Origin: CBDBCK01 sp965203345
GTDB taxonomy: Bacteria > Chloroflexota > Dehalococcoidia > Lucifugimonadales > Lucifugimonadaceae
Reading direction: 5' to 3'
Length of the DNA stretch: 64,000 nt
Assembly (NCBI GenBank): GCA_965203345.1
Contig: CBDBCK010000028.1
Span: forward strand, 248,001-312,000
The translations under genes were made by a program, and so were the position numbers. The notes beneath the pieces were generated by a model. That model ran no database searches, was not told the DNA's origin, and was given only the letters and a program-made list of their open reading frames with translations. Positions 43,786 through 53,888 of this stretch are shown piece after piece; position 1 is the first letter of the stretch, and each line of letters opens with the position of its first letter.

Positions 43786-46700
43786 ATGAAAAATATAGTG
43801 GTTCGAGGCGCTCGCGAACACAATCTGAAAAATATTGACGTGGATATTCCACGTGATAAGCTGACAGTAATAACCGGGGTATCTGGATCAGGGAAGAGTA
43901 GTCTGGCGTTTGACACAATATATGCCGAGGGACAGAGGCGGTATGTGGAATCCCTTTCGGCTTACGCTCGTCAGTTTTTAGGGCTGATGGAAAAGCCAGA
44001 TGTTGATCATATCGAAGGTCTCTCGCCTGCCATATCTATAGACCAGAAAGGGGTATCGAAGAACCCCCGTTCAACAGTCGGAACCGTAACCGAGATATAC
44101 GATTACCTGCGTTTAATGTTTTCTAGGGCAGGTAGGCCACACTGTCCAAAGTGCGGACGACCAGTCCAACGTCAAACCGTGCAACAGATAGTGGACGCTA
44201 TCCTCCAGTTCGAGGAGGGTACACGGGTTATGATTATGGGAACTATAGTTACTCATATGAAGGGCGAACATGCCGGTATATTTGCAACGGCTAGAAAAGA
44301 TGGTTTCTCAAGGGTCAGGGTGGACGGCGCTATAAGGATGCTGGAAGAAGAAATATCCCTGGAGAAAAATCGCTGGCACGATATACAGATCGTCGTAGAT
44401 CGGATAGTGATCCGCCCTGATGCGGACAAGGGTCGTCTGACCGATTCGGTAGAGACCGCGTTGAAACTCGGTAAAGGTAGCATGTTAGTCTTTCTTACTG
44501 GCGCGGGAAGAGATAAAAAGGGTAAGAGCGAAGAAATACCTTTCTCTGAGCATTTTGCGTGCACTCAGTGCGGCATATCCATTAATGAGTTAGAACCACG
44601 TAACTTTTCCTTCAACACCCCTTACGGAGCCTGTCCTGCTTGTACCGGCCTTGGCTACAAAATGGAAGTTGACCCCACACTTATAGTGGAAGATGATTCA
44701 CTCTCCTTCAATGAGGGGGCTATAATTCCTTGGAGTAATGCGGGTGTGTGGAGTTCTTTCTATGAGTCAACCATGAACTCTCTATCGGATACATTTGGGT
44801 TTTCCCTTGATGTACCTGTCAAGAGCTTGAGTAAAGAAATTTTGAAATTGGTATTGTATGGTAGCGACGGTAGGGATTTCAAAATGTCTCATATTACGAA
44901 GAGCGGCAACAAATATACTTGGATGCGTAAGTTTGAAGGTGTGATACCAAACCTGAAACGGCGATATACCGAAACCGAGTCAGAGGGGGTAAAAACGGAT
45001 ATTGAGAGATACATGACTCAGCGGGTATGTGTTTCTTGCAAGGGAGATAGACTGAAACCCGAAGCTCTTGCCGTAACCATTCTGGGATTGAACATAATTG
45101 AGGTAACTCGTCAGTCTGTAGCTAAGGTGCTGGAGTGGACATTGACCTGTCGGACGGGCAAACATCAAGATGGTGCCATCGCGGCAGAAAGCATGACAGA
45201 ACGAGAGTCGATGATATCGTCCCAAATTCTGAAAGAGGTAGAGGCACGCCTGGGATTTTTGCAGAGAGTCGGGCTAGATTACCTGACGTTAGATCGCACT
45301 GCTGCCACGCTTTCGGGAGGTGAGGGCCAGCGCATAAGACTTGCTACGCAAATAGGGTCGGGGTTGATGGGTGTTCTTTATGTGTGCGACGAACCTTCCA
45401 TAGGATTGCATCCTGCAGACAATGCCCGTCTGATACGTACTTTAGAAAGCCTACGCGACGTGGGGAATACGGTCATAATCGTAGAACATGATGAGGCGGT
45501 TATGCGTGCAGCAGATCACATAGTGGACTTAGGTCCTGGCGCAGGAGTGAACGGCGGAAAGGTTATAGCTCAAGGCAAGATGGAAGATATCATAGCGGAA
45601 GAGGCTTCACTGACGGGTGCATATCTGAGTGGAAGAAAGAAGATTGAAACCCCAAAGCAGAGGAGAAACGTCAATAAAGGAAGCATCCTTATAAAAAAGG
45701 CCGCCCAGAACAATCTGAAACGAATAGATGTCGAATTTCCGTTGGGGCGACTAGTATGCGTGACGGGCGTATCTGGATCGGGTAAAAGCACACTTGTCAA
45801 CGATATACTGAGCAAAGCCTTGATGAGGCACTTCTATAAATCAAAAACCAGGCCAGGCCAGCATCAGGGAATTTCAGGAGCTGGGAATTTAGACAAGGTT
45901 ATAAACATAGACCAGTCGCCCATCGGACGCACCCCCAGATCAAATCCGGCTACGTATACGGGCCTCTTCACTCCCATACGGGAGTTGTTCGCTTCTATGC
46001 CAGAGGCCAAAGCTAGAGGATACAAGCCCGGAAGGTTTTCATTCAATGTAAAGGGAGGCCGATGCGAGGCTTGCTCCGGTGCCGGTCTTGTTCAGATAGA
46101 GATGCAATTTCTGCCGGACGTAACGGTACCTTGTGATACCTGCAGGGGCGCCAGATACAATAGAGAAGCTCTGGAGATACTTTTTAAAGGTATATCTATA
46201 TCTACTGTCCTGAATACTACGGTAACAGAAGCCCTTAACGTATTTCAGAATATCCCGTCTATAAAGAATAAACTTACTACACTTTCAGATGTGGGACTGG
46301 GGTACTTGAAATTGGGTCAGCCGGCTACGACTTTATCTGGCGGTGAGGCACAACGTATAAAGCTGTCGGCAGAACTTTCAAGGCGTGCTACCGGTAAGAC
46401 CCTTTACATATTGGATGAACCAACGAGCGGTCTTTCATTTGATGATTGCGCCAAACTTGTTGACGTACTGCACAGGCTTACTGACGCAGGCAATACCGTC
46501 GTACTCATAGAGCATCATTTAGATTTTATTAAGAATGCCGACTGGATAATAGACATGGGGCCGGGTGCTGGTGACAAAGGAGGTAAAATAGTGGTAGAAG
46601 GAGAGCCGGAGTTCATCGCCTCAATAGATCATTCCCTCACAGGTCAATATCTAGCGAAATACTCGCATGTCGTTCCCGGTGGATTGATGGCAGGCATGGA

Positions 46701-46788
46701 GAACTCTGAATTGAGAAACGGTCATGCGGCGCTCAAACGTAAGCGGAGATCAAAATCCTCCTCCAAGATACCAGCGCAACAAACATAG
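43786..46788 (+). CDS. uvrA: Excinuclease ABC subunit A
   Basis: A 1000-residue UvrA, the damage-recognition ATPase of nucleotide excision repair. Two ABC modules are seen. The first Walker A is at about 31-39 and the second near 660; the signatures are L-S-G-G-E-G-Q-R and L-S-G-G-E-A-Q-R. Zinc sites are C-P-K-C, C-T-Q-C with C-P-A-C, and C-E-A-C with C-D-T-C. The second D-loop reads D-E-P-T-S-G-L-S-F-D-D, where most UvrA have L-H-F. A basic, Ser- and Lys-rich tail of about 30 residues follows the usual end. uvrB and uvrC are not nearby. Confidence 0.96.
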   Translation: MKNIVVRGAREHNLKNIDVDIPRDKLTVITGVSGSGKSSLAFDTIYAEGQRRYVESLSAYARQFLGLMEKPDVDHIEGLSPAISIDQKGVSKNPRSTVGTVTEIYDYLRLMFSRAGRPHCPKCGRPVQRQTVQQIVDAILQFEEGTRVMIMGTIVTHMKGEHAGIFATARKDGFSRVRVDGAIRMLEEEISLEKNRWHDIQIVVDRIVIRPDADKGRLTDSVETALKLGKGSMLVFLTGAGRDKKGKSEEIPFSEHFACTQCGISINELEPRNFSFNTPYGACPACTGLGYKMEVDPTLIVEDDSLSFNEGAIIPWSNAGVWSSFYESTMNSLSDTFGFSLDVPVKSLSKEILKLVLYGSDGRDFKMSHITKSGNKYTWMRKFEGVIPNLKRRYTETESEGVKTDIERYMTQRVCVSCKGDRLKPEALAVTILGLNIIEVTRQSVAKVLEWTLTCRTGKHQDGAIAAESMTERESMISSQILKEVEARLGFLQRVGLDYLTLDRTAATLSGGEGQRIRLATQIGSGLMGVLYVCDEPSIGLHPADNARLIRTLESLRDVGNTVIIVEHDEAVMRAADHIVDLGPGAGVNGGKVIAQGKMEDIIAEEASLTGAYLSGRKKIETPKQRRNVNKGSILIKKAAQNNLKRIDVEFPLGRLVCVTGVSGSGKSTLVNDILSKALMRHFYKSKTRPGQHQGISGAGNLDKVINIDQSPIGRTPRSNPATYTGLFTPIRELFASMPEAKARGYKPGRFSFNVKGGRCEACSGAGLVQIEMQFLPDVTVPCDTCRGARYNREALEILFKGISISTVLNTTVTEALNVFQNIPSIKNKLTTLSDVGLGYLKLGQPATTLSGGEAQRIKLSAELSRRATGKTLYILDEPTSGLSFDDCAKLVDVLHRLTDAGNTVVLIEHHLDFIKNADWIIDMGPGAGDKGGKIVVEGEPEFIASIDHSLTGQYLAKYSHVVPGGLMAGMENSELRNGHAALKRKRRSKSSSKIPAQQT

Positions 46789-46870
46789 ACTGTTTTATCT
46801 GTATTTGTTGCTTTTGCTAGAGGTCTTAAGCGCGCGCGTCTGCTCCCTAACGGATAATGTCTCTTGACTA

Positions 46871-48220
46871 TCAGCTTATTGAGTATTTCCCCTTCACAAA
46901 CTCAACAGCTGCTTCTTTATTTACAAGACGGCTTTCCAGCTGTTCTATCTCCACGGCCGTCAGAATTTCGGAGAAGAGAGGCCCTGGTTCAAAGCCCATT
47001 GCTATCAAGTCGTGTCCAGTAATCAGAGGGGCAGGCTTGATTTCCCCGGTGCCGAACTCCTTGAGTTTTAACTTCACAAAATCGTAGGCGTCGGTCTTTT
47101 CATGGCTTGCAAGACAATCAGCAAGGTGGAGCGCAAGATGTTCATCAAAATGAGGCATAGCCATGAACTTTTTGAGAGTGCTTTTTCTCATGGCAAACAC
47201 ATACTGAAACTTCATGTGGTGACGCACAAGTTCCGATATTCTCTCAACCTGCTTGTTTGAGAATCTTAGGCGGCGGCATATCCTTTCTGCTATTGAAGCA
47301 CCTACAGTATCATGTGAATTGAACCTGATCCGGTCGCTTATTTCAAATGTAGGTGGCTTGCCGACGTCGTGTAGTAGCATACCTATTGTGAGCTCGTCTG
47401 ATCGATAGGGAACGTTTTCTTCCAGTTTTTCTAAAGATATTCGCGTATGGATGAATACATCTCCTTCTGGATGAAACTCTGGGGGTTGCTCAACTCCCGT
47501 CATAGCTTCTACTTCAGGCAGAACGTGCGTAAGGATACCTGTCTCTCTGAGAAGAGCAAGTCCGCGCCCGGAATTGGCACGCGTAAGAATCTTAACAAGC
47601 TCGTCTCGTATTCTCTCGGCACTTACCTCTTTTATGAACTGTGAGTTCTCTTTTATAGTCTCAAAGGTGCGTGCCTCAATCTCAAAATCCATGTACGCCG
47701 CGAATCGGACAGCCCGCATCATTCTCAATCTATCTTCTCCGAACCTCTTTTCTGGGTCTCCAATAGTTCTCACTATTTGGTTTTTCAGGTCTTGCCTACC
47801 CCCTACGTAGTCAATGATCTCCTTGCTTTCAGGATCCATTAGAAGCCCATTTATTGTAAAGTCTCTTCTTTCCACGTCTTCCCTCTCATCCGCTCCGTAT
47901 AGAACCGATTCAGGATGTCTCCCGTCTTTATAACGGAGATCCTTACGGAAAGTAGCAACCTCAAAACTGTTGTCTTCCTCAAGCACAATCATCACGCCGA
48001 AGCTCTCTCCTACTGCGACTGTGCGGGGGAATAACTGCCTAATTTCTTCTGGTGTCGCGCTTGTTGCTATGTCAAACTCTTCTATATCGCGTCTGTAGAG
48101 CATGTCTCTCACGCACCCACCCACCATAAACGCAACATGTCCGGCGCTTCTTAGAGAACGCACCGTCATCTGTGCTTTTTTGAAAAGTGGGGCTGAAAAA
48201 TGTTTAGGGTCGATGAGCAT
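46871..48220 (-). CDS. cca: CCA tRNA nucleotidyltransferase/poly(A) polymerase family, with HD domain
   Basis: A 449-residue class II nucleotidyltransferase. G-G-C-V-R-D is at 34-39 and F-D-I-A-T at 49-53, followed by R-R-D-F-T-I-N-G-L and the E-D-R-L-R-M-M-R-A-V-R-F neck. A C-terminal HD phosphohydrolase domain has L-H-D-V-G-K-P. It adds or repairs the 3' CCA of tRNA. The need fits tRNA-Arg(CCT) here, which has no encoded CCA. Confidence 0.92.
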   Translation of the reverse strand: MLIDPKHFSAPLFKKAQMTVRSLRSAGHVAFMVGGCVRDMLYRRDIEEFDIATSATPEEIRQLFPRTVAVGESFGVMIVLEEDNSFEVATFRKDLRYKDGRHPESVLYGADEREDVERRDFTINGLLMDPESKEIIDYVGGRQDLKNQIVRTIGDPEKRFGEDRLRMMRAVRFAAYMDFEIEARTFETIKENSQFIKEVSAERIRDELVKILTRANSGRGLALLRETGILTHVLPEVEAMTGVEQPPEFHPEGDVFIHTRISLEKLEENVPYRSDELTIGMLLHDVGKPPTFEISDRIRFNSHDTVGASIAERICRRLRFSNKQVERISELVRHHMKFQYVFAMRKSTLKKFMAMPHFDEHLALHLADCLASHEKTDAYDFVKLKLKEFGTGEIKPAPLITGHDLIAMGFEPGPLFSEILTAVEIEQLESRLVNKEAAVEFVKGKYSIS

Positions 48221-48407
48221 TCAAGCTTTTGGGTATAAATGGACTTGTACGTTATCTTGTATATTATATTGTTGAAGCTTGCTGTATCGGGTTACATGGA
48301 GATAAGCTCTTTTTCATGATGTCAGAATTCCTCATATCAGTCTTAACGTAGTTGTGTTCTGTACAAGTTCCAGTGATTCTGTTCACAAGAATAGAACAGG
48401 GAGGATT

Positions 48408-50384
48408 ATGACAATGTACTCCAAGCGGGCAGCCTCATGTGGGTCTTGGACTTCACCTCTACATGCTACCGCTATTGCACAGGGAGGACTGCGTCTCTCT
48501 GATGTGCGCGTTCAGGACGGCGAAGTATATTGGATAGAGGGGCGACCCAACGAATGCGGTAGATGCGTAGTAGTGAAATACTGTCTAGAATGCGGCGTCA
48601 GGGATATTACACCGAGCGGATTTAACGTGCGCACGGCCGTCCATGAATACGGCGGAGGAGCTTTTGCAGTGCATGGGAAGACGATATTCTTTTCCAATTG
48701 GGAAGATTCTCGTATATACCGTCAGGCTCCCTCAGAGGAGCCGATTCCTATTTCATCCGACACGGTGCCAGGGATCAGAAGCTACTACGCAGACTTTGAA
48801 GTTTCTCCGGACGGAAGCATGGTCTTCTGCATACGAGAGAGTTGGGATAAAGGTTCTAAGGAACCATCTAATGACTTAGTAACACTCGCCGCCGATGGTT
48901 CAGCAGATATTCGCTCGATTGTTTCTGGAAGGGATTTCTTCTCGTCACCGCGTGTGTCACCGGATGGGAGACGTTTGGCTTGGCTAACATGGAATCACCC
49001 AAATATGCCGTGGGACAGCACGGAACTTTGGGTGGGCGACTTGAGTGCGGAAGGCACTATATCAACCCCGACAAAGGTCGCTGGTACTGGTAATAGTGCA
49101 GAAAGTGTAATCCAACCTGAGTGGCATCCGGATGGGACACTTTATTTTGTCTCCGATAAGACCGGCTGGTGGAATTTATACCGCTGGGAGAAATGTGTGC
49201 AAGTTCCAGTTTTTCCTTCCCGGCTTGAATGGGCTGAACCAGCCTGGGTGTTTGGTATGTCAAGGTACAGCTTTCTGTCTGATGGTTCAGTGATCGCTGC
49301 TCCTATAAAAGGCGGAAGTAGTGCTTCTTTGGGAGTCCTGCGAAACGATGAGGATGTTGGGGATGGAGTAGAATTCGTTGAAATACCATCTTCCTATACA
49401 GAAATTGCATACCTCCGCGGCGAAGGCGGTTCGGCTTACTTTATCGGTACGGGTATCAATAAGGGCTCCGAGGTAGCTTCATACGACTTCAACGCGAAGG
49501 AGGCCAAAACACTGAAGAAGCCTGCAAACTCCCCCTTGGCTACTCACGATGTTTCCTACGCCGAGATCATAAAGTTTCCCACTTCGGAATCCGCCGATGC
49601 TTGGGCTTTCTTTTACAGACCTGCTAGCCAAAATTTCAAACCATTACCCGGTGAGAAACCTCCATTGATAGTCATAAGCCATGGAGGGCCGACTAGCGCC
49701 TCTGGCAGCTCTTTCAATGAAGCCATCCAGTTTTGGACTAGTAGAGGCTTCGCCGTTGTTGATGTTAATTACCGTGGGTCAAGCGGTTACGGTAGGACTT
49801 ACAGGAACTCTTTGAGAGGTAATTGGGGTATTTATGATGTGAATGACTGTATAGCTGCCGCTCAATTCCTGACAGGTAGGGGTGACGTAGATGGCACCCG
49901 GGTAGCGATCCGCGGTGGGAGCGCGGGGGGTTACACTACTCTATGTGCATTGGTCTTCCATTCATACTTTGCAGCGGGGGCCTCCTATTATGGTGTTGCC
50001 GATACAGAGGCGCTTGCACTTAAAACTCACAAGTTTGAATCGAGATATCTAGATAAGCTTATTGCGCCTTATCCATCAGGAGCATGCGTTTATAAGGAGC
50101 GTTCGCCGATACGATTTTCAGATAGACTGTCTTGTCCCGTAATACTGTTTCAAGGAGACGAGGATAAAATCGTCCCGCCAGAGCAGGCCGAGCGAATGGC
50201 GGCATCACTTGAGCGTTTAAAACTTCCTTATGCATATATCTTATTTGAAGGTGAACAACATGGCTTCCGCAAAGAAGAAACCGTCCGTCTTTCATTGGAG
50301 GCAGAGTTGTATTTCTATGGACGCATATTTGGATTTGAGCCGGCCGATGATGTAAAACCAGTAGAAATTATGAATCTTCCCTGA
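48408..50384 (+). CDS. S9 family prolyl oligopeptidase-type peptidase
   Basis: About 659 residues with an N-terminal beta-propeller and a C-terminal alpha/beta-hydrolase domain. The Ser nucleophile lies in G-G-S-A-G-G, the Asp in G-D-E-D-K-I-V-P and the His in G-E-Q-H-G-F. S-H-G-G-P-T gives the oxyanion region. No signal peptide. GGGAGG at 48399-48404 favours the ATG at 48408 or the one at 48414 over the upstream frame. It probably cleaves short peptides in the cytoplasm. Confidence 0.9.
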   Translation: MTMYSKRAASCGSWTSPLHATAIAQGGLRLSDVRVQDGEVYWIEGRPNECGRCVVVKYCLECGVRDITPSGFNVRTAVHEYGGGAFAVHGKTIFFSNWEDSRIYRQAPSEEPIPISSDTVPGIRSYYADFEVSPDGSMVFCIRESWDKGSKEPSNDLVTLAADGSADIRSIVSGRDFFSSPRVSPDGRRLAWLTWNHPNMPWDSTELWVGDLSAEGTISTPTKVAGTGNSAESVIQPEWHPDGTLYFVSDKTGWWNLYRWEKCVQVPVFPSRLEWAEPAWVFGMSRYSFLSDGSVIAAPIKGGSSASLGVLRNDEDVGDGVEFVEIPSSYTEIAYLRGEGGSAYFIGTGINKGSEVASYDFNAKEAKTLKKPANSPLATHDVSYAEIIKFPTSESADAWAFFYRPASQNFKPLPGEKPPLIVISHGGPTSASGSSFNEAIQFWTSRGFAVVDVNYRGSSGYGRTYRNSLRGNWGIYDVNDCIAAAQFLTGRGDVDGTRVAIRGGSAGGYTTLCALVFHSYFAAGASYYGVADTEALALKTHKFESRYLDKLIAPYPSGACVYKERSPIRFSDRLSCPVILFQGDEDKIVPPEQAERMAASLERLKLPYAYILFEGEQHGFRKEETVRLSLEAELYFYGRIFGFEPADDVKPVEIMNLP

Positions 50385-50498
50385 TCGTTAATTCTGAAAA
50401 ATCCTAAGCTCCCGATAGTTTGCTCAAAGCCTCATAGCAATTTCGTTTTTTTAATGCCCTGCCTGCCTATATGTATTGACGTATCACTTGTTGATATC

Positions 50499-50609
50499 AT
50501 GATGATGAAACGACAGCAGACGCCAAATGTTCTGGAGGAATTTGAGAAAGAGCAACATCAGCCTTGTTTTGCGACAAATTCCCGCTGTCTGCATTCAAGT
50601 TTGCCATGA
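50499..50609 (+). CDS. Possible 36-residue ORF overlapping ruvC start
   Basis: An ATG-started frame whose TGA stop overlaps the ruvC ATG (ATGA), an arrangement common in coupled genes. It encodes 36 residues with no known family and has no good ribosome site. It may be chance. Confidence 0.2.
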   Translation: MMMKRQQTPNVLEEFEKEQHQPCFATNSRCLHSSLP

Positions 50610-51115
50610 GGATTTTAGGCGTAGATCCGGGGCTCTCCAACACGGGTTACGCAGTTATTGATAACGAAGACGGCTTATTGAGAATAGTTGAAGGGGGTGT
50701 GATCACAACTCTCAGCAATATAGCTTTACCAGACCGGTTGCTTGAGATATTTAGCTGTATGAGCGAAATTATCCACCGCCTCCGACCTTCGGAGATGGCA
50801 ATAGAGGAGTTGCATTCGCGGCCGCGTTTCGTACGCGTGGCTATACTCATGGGACATGCCCGAGGGGTAACCATCATGGCGGCCGCGCAAAACGGCATAA
50901 AGGTTTTCAATTATCAGCCCACAGAGGCTAAACGAGCAGTTACTGGTTTCGGCAGAGCTGACAAGCAACAGGTTATAGACGCTGTATCGGCACGATTTGG
51001 GATCCTTCAGACTACAAAAAACGAGCATATATCTGATGCTCTGTCTCTTGCTATATGCCATTTCCTTCGTACATCCGCGCCGGCGACAAAAAATTTAGGG
51101 GAAACCATTCAGTGA
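50606..51115 (+). CDS. ruvC: Holliday junction resolvase RuvC
   Basis: About 169 residues from the ATG at 50606, a length normal for RuvC. The acidic active-site residues lie in V-D-P-G (Asp7), I-E-E-L-H and D-A-L-S-L-A-I-C-H. The enzyme nicks Holliday junctions symmetrically. An earlier in-frame start at 50564 gives 14 extra residues that do not fit. The stop TGA overlaps the ruvA GTG. Confidence 0.94.
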   Translation: MRILGVDPGLSNTGYAVIDNEDGLLRIVEGGVITTLSNIALPDRLLEIFSCMSEIIHRLRPSEMAIEELHSRPRFVRVAILMGHARGVTIMAAAQNGIKVFNYQPTEAKRAVTGFGRADKQQVIDAVSARFGILQTTKNEHISDALSLAICHFLRTSAPATKNLGETIQ

Positions 51116-51747
51116 TAGGTTTCTTGAAAGGCGTAATACATACTCTCTCTCCCCATCCGCCGCGGGTGGTATTGATAGCCGGATTCGTAGGGTACGAAGT
51201 GTATTTGCCCGCGTACGTGTATGAAACGATTGTTGCAGATGGTATGGACTCTGGGTCTCTGGCCGAATTTGAGGTTTATTATCATGTTACCGACCGACAG
51301 CCGCGTCCCAGTTTAGTAGGATTCCTCAATGCCGCGGAGAGAGAGTTTTTTGAAAAAATGATAGAGGTAGAAGGCATAGGTCCTATGAAGGCCGCTTCAG
51401 CGTTAGCAGTGCCCCCGTCAACAATAGCCCAAGCTATAGAAACGGAAGACGCAGCAACGTTGGTGCAGCTTCCAGGTATAGGGGCGCGAGCTGCTCAGAA
51501 AATTATAGCAACGCTCAAGGGTAAGGTATCGGCGCTCGCATTTCCTGCAGCCGTTGATGTCCATCCGGGAGCCCATGTAGTGCTTTCGGAGATCCAGCTA
51601 GCGGCAGTAGCAGGGCTTGTAACTCTTGGATACAAAAACGCAGAGGCTCGTCAGTCCGTGATAGAAGCGTCCAAGAATAAAGCGGCGGCGGATATTCAAA
51701 CCCTTTTGCGCGAGGTGTTTAGAGCTCAGGCGAGTCAAAAAAGTTAA
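51112..51747 (+). CDS. ruvA: Holliday junction DNA helicase subunit RuvA
   Basis: A 211-residue protein from GTG at 51112, which overlaps the ruvC stop and gives the family start I-G-F-L-K-G. Two helix-hairpin-helix motifs are seen as V-E-G-I-G-P and L-P-G-I-G, and a C-terminal helical domain that contacts RuvB is present. It is more diverged than usual in the first 60 residues. A longer frame from 51055 is unlikely. Confidence 0.9.
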   Translation: MIGFLKGVIHTLSPHPPRVVLIAGFVGYEVYLPAYVYETIVADGMDSGSLAEFEVYYHVTDRQPRPSLVGFLNAAEREFFEKMIEVEGIGPMKAASALAVPPSTIAQAIETEDAATLVQLPGIGARAAQKIIATLKGKVSALAFPAAVDVHPGAHVVLSEIQLAAVAGLVTLGYKNAEARQSVIEASKNKAAADIQTLLREVFRAQASQKS

Positions 51748-51837
51748 TTATTAAGTGTATCCCCCATGACTCTTCATGTCAGTAAATGTGTGATTTACAA
51801 CGATTTTGTAATTGTAATCAAGGTAGGCTAGTTTCGA

Positions 51838-52914
51838 ATGCCCATGGGAAAAGAGTTTGATCAGAGTCTGAGAGTGGTGGAAGGAGATGCACAGGGTTAC
51901 GTTGGAACTTTCGATCAAGATACGGCAACGGCTGTGCTGCGACCGAAAAGCTTTGACGAGTACACTGGACAGTCCAGGGTGGTGGATAGCCTATCGGTTG
52001 CCGTAAAGGCGGCTCGTGATAGAAAGGAAGCCCTGGATCATACGCTCTTTTTCGGTCCTCCTGGACTGGGGAAGACGACATTAGCTCATATCATTGCACG
52101 AGAGATGGACTCCCGGATAGTTCATACCTCCGGCCCCGCCCTTGAAAGACCTGCTGACGTGGTTGGGTTGCTCTCTAACCTAGCTGAGTCCGAAATCCTG
52201 TTTATAGACGAGATACACAGGTTATCCAGTTCAGTTGAAGAGTATCTGTATTCAGCAATGGAGGATTTCAGGGTAGATTTTGTAACGGGAACAGGCGCAT
52301 TCGCTAGGACAATAAACCTACCGCTTCAACGTTTCACTTTAGTAGGTTCAACCACTCGTGCAGGGATGTTGAGTGCTCCATTACGAGAACGCTTTGGACT
52401 TCAATATCACTTGGATTTTTACTCAGATAAGGAACTTTCTGCCATAATCAAGCGTTCTGCCGAAATACTGGACGTTAAGATACGTTCTGCGGGAGCCCTA
52501 GAGATAGCGCGTCGATCGCGAGCTACTCCCCGCATAGCTAACAGACTCTTACGCAGGGTTAGAGACTACTCTCAAGTCAAAAGCGATGGGCAGATAGACG
52601 AGAAAACTGCAGCCGGAGCACTTCAGATGGAAGGGATAGACTCGCATGGTCTTGACAGGCTTGACAGACTTTATCTGACTACCCTCTGCAAAAATTATAA
52701 TGGTGGTCCCGCAGGCTTAGAAGCACTTGCTGCTACTGTGAATGAAGAGTCTCACACTCTCGCAGATGTAGTAGAACCCTTTCTGCTGAAGATAGGATTT
52801 CTGGTTCGCACCTCTAAGGGTAGGCGTGCTACTATTAAGGGAGCAAAGCATATAAGAGCGGAATCTTATCTACAAACGGATAAAAAGACGCTTGGGCAAG
52901 AACCTTTATTGTAG
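51838..52914 (+). CDS. ruvB: Holliday junction DNA helicase RuvB
   Basis: A 358-residue AAA+ motor. Walker A G-P-P-G-L-G-K-T-T is near 72-80, Walker B F-I-D-E-I-H-R-L near 122, and sensor 1 G-S-T-T-R-A-G is present. The C-terminal winged helix ends in R-T-S-K-G-R-R-A-T, as is usual. It moves Holliday junctions bound by RuvA. It follows ruvA by 90 bases, completing the ruvCAB order. Confidence 0.97.
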   Translation: MPMGKEFDQSLRVVEGDAQGYVGTFDQDTATAVLRPKSFDEYTGQSRVVDSLSVAVKAARDRKEALDHTLFFGPPGLGKTTLAHIIAREMDSRIVHTSGPALERPADVVGLLSNLAESEILFIDEIHRLSSSVEEYLYSAMEDFRVDFVTGTGAFARTINLPLQRFTLVGSTTRAGMLSAPLRERFGLQYHLDFYSDKELSAIIKRSAEILDVKIRSAGALEIARRSRATPRIANRLLRRVRDYSQVKSDGQIDEKTAAGALQMEGIDSHGLDRLDRLYLTTLCKNYNGGPAGLEALAATVNEESHTLADVVEPFLLKIGFLVRTSKGRRATIKGAKHIRAESYLQTDKKTLGQEPLL

Positions 52915-52970
52915 TTGTGTATACATAGCGTACTGAAATTTGACCAAGTGGCCCCTGTGAAGATTGAATA

Positions 52971-53831
52971 ATGAAAGCGATAGTTCTAACATATGATGCT
53001 CGCCGTGTAGTGGTAGATCATATGATATACAAGTATGATGAGCTTTGGCCGAGTCATCCGTTTACTTTCCGAGTGCCGTATCAATCTGCTAAAGTATTTG
53101 AACATCCTCTTAGAAATGAGAAAAGTGTAGAGTATATTAAAAGCCCAAAATTTGTAACTGCAACGATTTTCAAGTTGCTAGAAGGATTAGATTTAGACGA
53201 ATGGATCTATTGGTGTATAGATGATTACTATCCTCTATTTATTGACGTCCCTAGAATAGAGGCTACTGTAAAATTCCTTCAAAATCTTAAACCAAATCAC
53301 GTAGGCTGGATATCTCTTAATCGATTGCAATTTAAGAACTTAGATAAATTTATACATTCTGACATAAATCTGCAAGATTCATATAGGAATAATTACTATC
53401 TATGTGATACCCCTAAAGGTGGCTTTTGGTATCATTGTTTTATAAGGGTGAGAAACTTCAAAAGAATTCTTATTACAAACAAGGATATGCTTTATATTGA
53501 TGATCTACCTTTAGATAGCGTGGATCATTCTGTACATAAACGTTATATCATTAGTGATCCTATTATAGAGCTTGTTGAAACTTCTTTCAGAGCTAGGAAA
53601 AATAATAAATGGACTGGCAAGAATAGTATTATGTATCCAACGTTTTATAAAAGCTTGGTAGACAACGATTTTCCTATACCTGACACTTTGACTATTCTCG
53701 GGAAGGCTCGTTCAAGTGATGATACTATTTATAAGAATTTAACTGGACAAGGTCTTGCGTTATGGGCAAGATTTTTAAGAGTAGTGTCTTCTGTTCGCCA
53801 TAAAATCTTTCCTCGCAGGTACGATTCATAA
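52971..53831 (+). CDS. Putative glycosyltransferase-like protein, MKA[IL]VLT family, copy 1
   Basis: 286 residues of the same family as the gene at 42048-42899. Conserved features are M-K-A-I-V-L-T-Y-D, H-M-I-Y-K-Y-D-E-L-W-P and W-I-Y-W-C-I-D-D-Y-Y-P near residue 80. No transmembrane segment or signal peptide is visible. The sequence is clearly AT-rich beside ruvB. It is almost identical to copy 3, including 57 bases after the stop. The ribosome site before the ATG is weak. The paired Asp suggests a metal-dependent transferase; this is inference. Confidence 0.6.
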   Translation: MKAIVLTYDARRVVVDHMIYKYDELWPSHPFTFRVPYQSAKVFEHPLRNEKSVEYIKSPKFVTATIFKLLEGLDLDEWIYWCIDDYYPLFIDVPRIEATVKFLQNLKPNHVGWISLNRLQFKNLDKFIHSDINLQDSYRNNYYLCDTPKGGFWYHCFIRVRNFKRILITNKDMLYIDDLPLDSVDHSVHKRYIISDPIIELVETSFRARKNNKWTGKNSIMYPTFYKSLVDNDFPIPDTLTILGKARSSDDTIYKNLTGQGLALWARFLRVVSSVRHKIFPRRYDS

Positions 53832-53888
53832 GTATATACACTTTGATTCAGAAAAATCTGATCATACTTTACATATGAAGATTGAATA

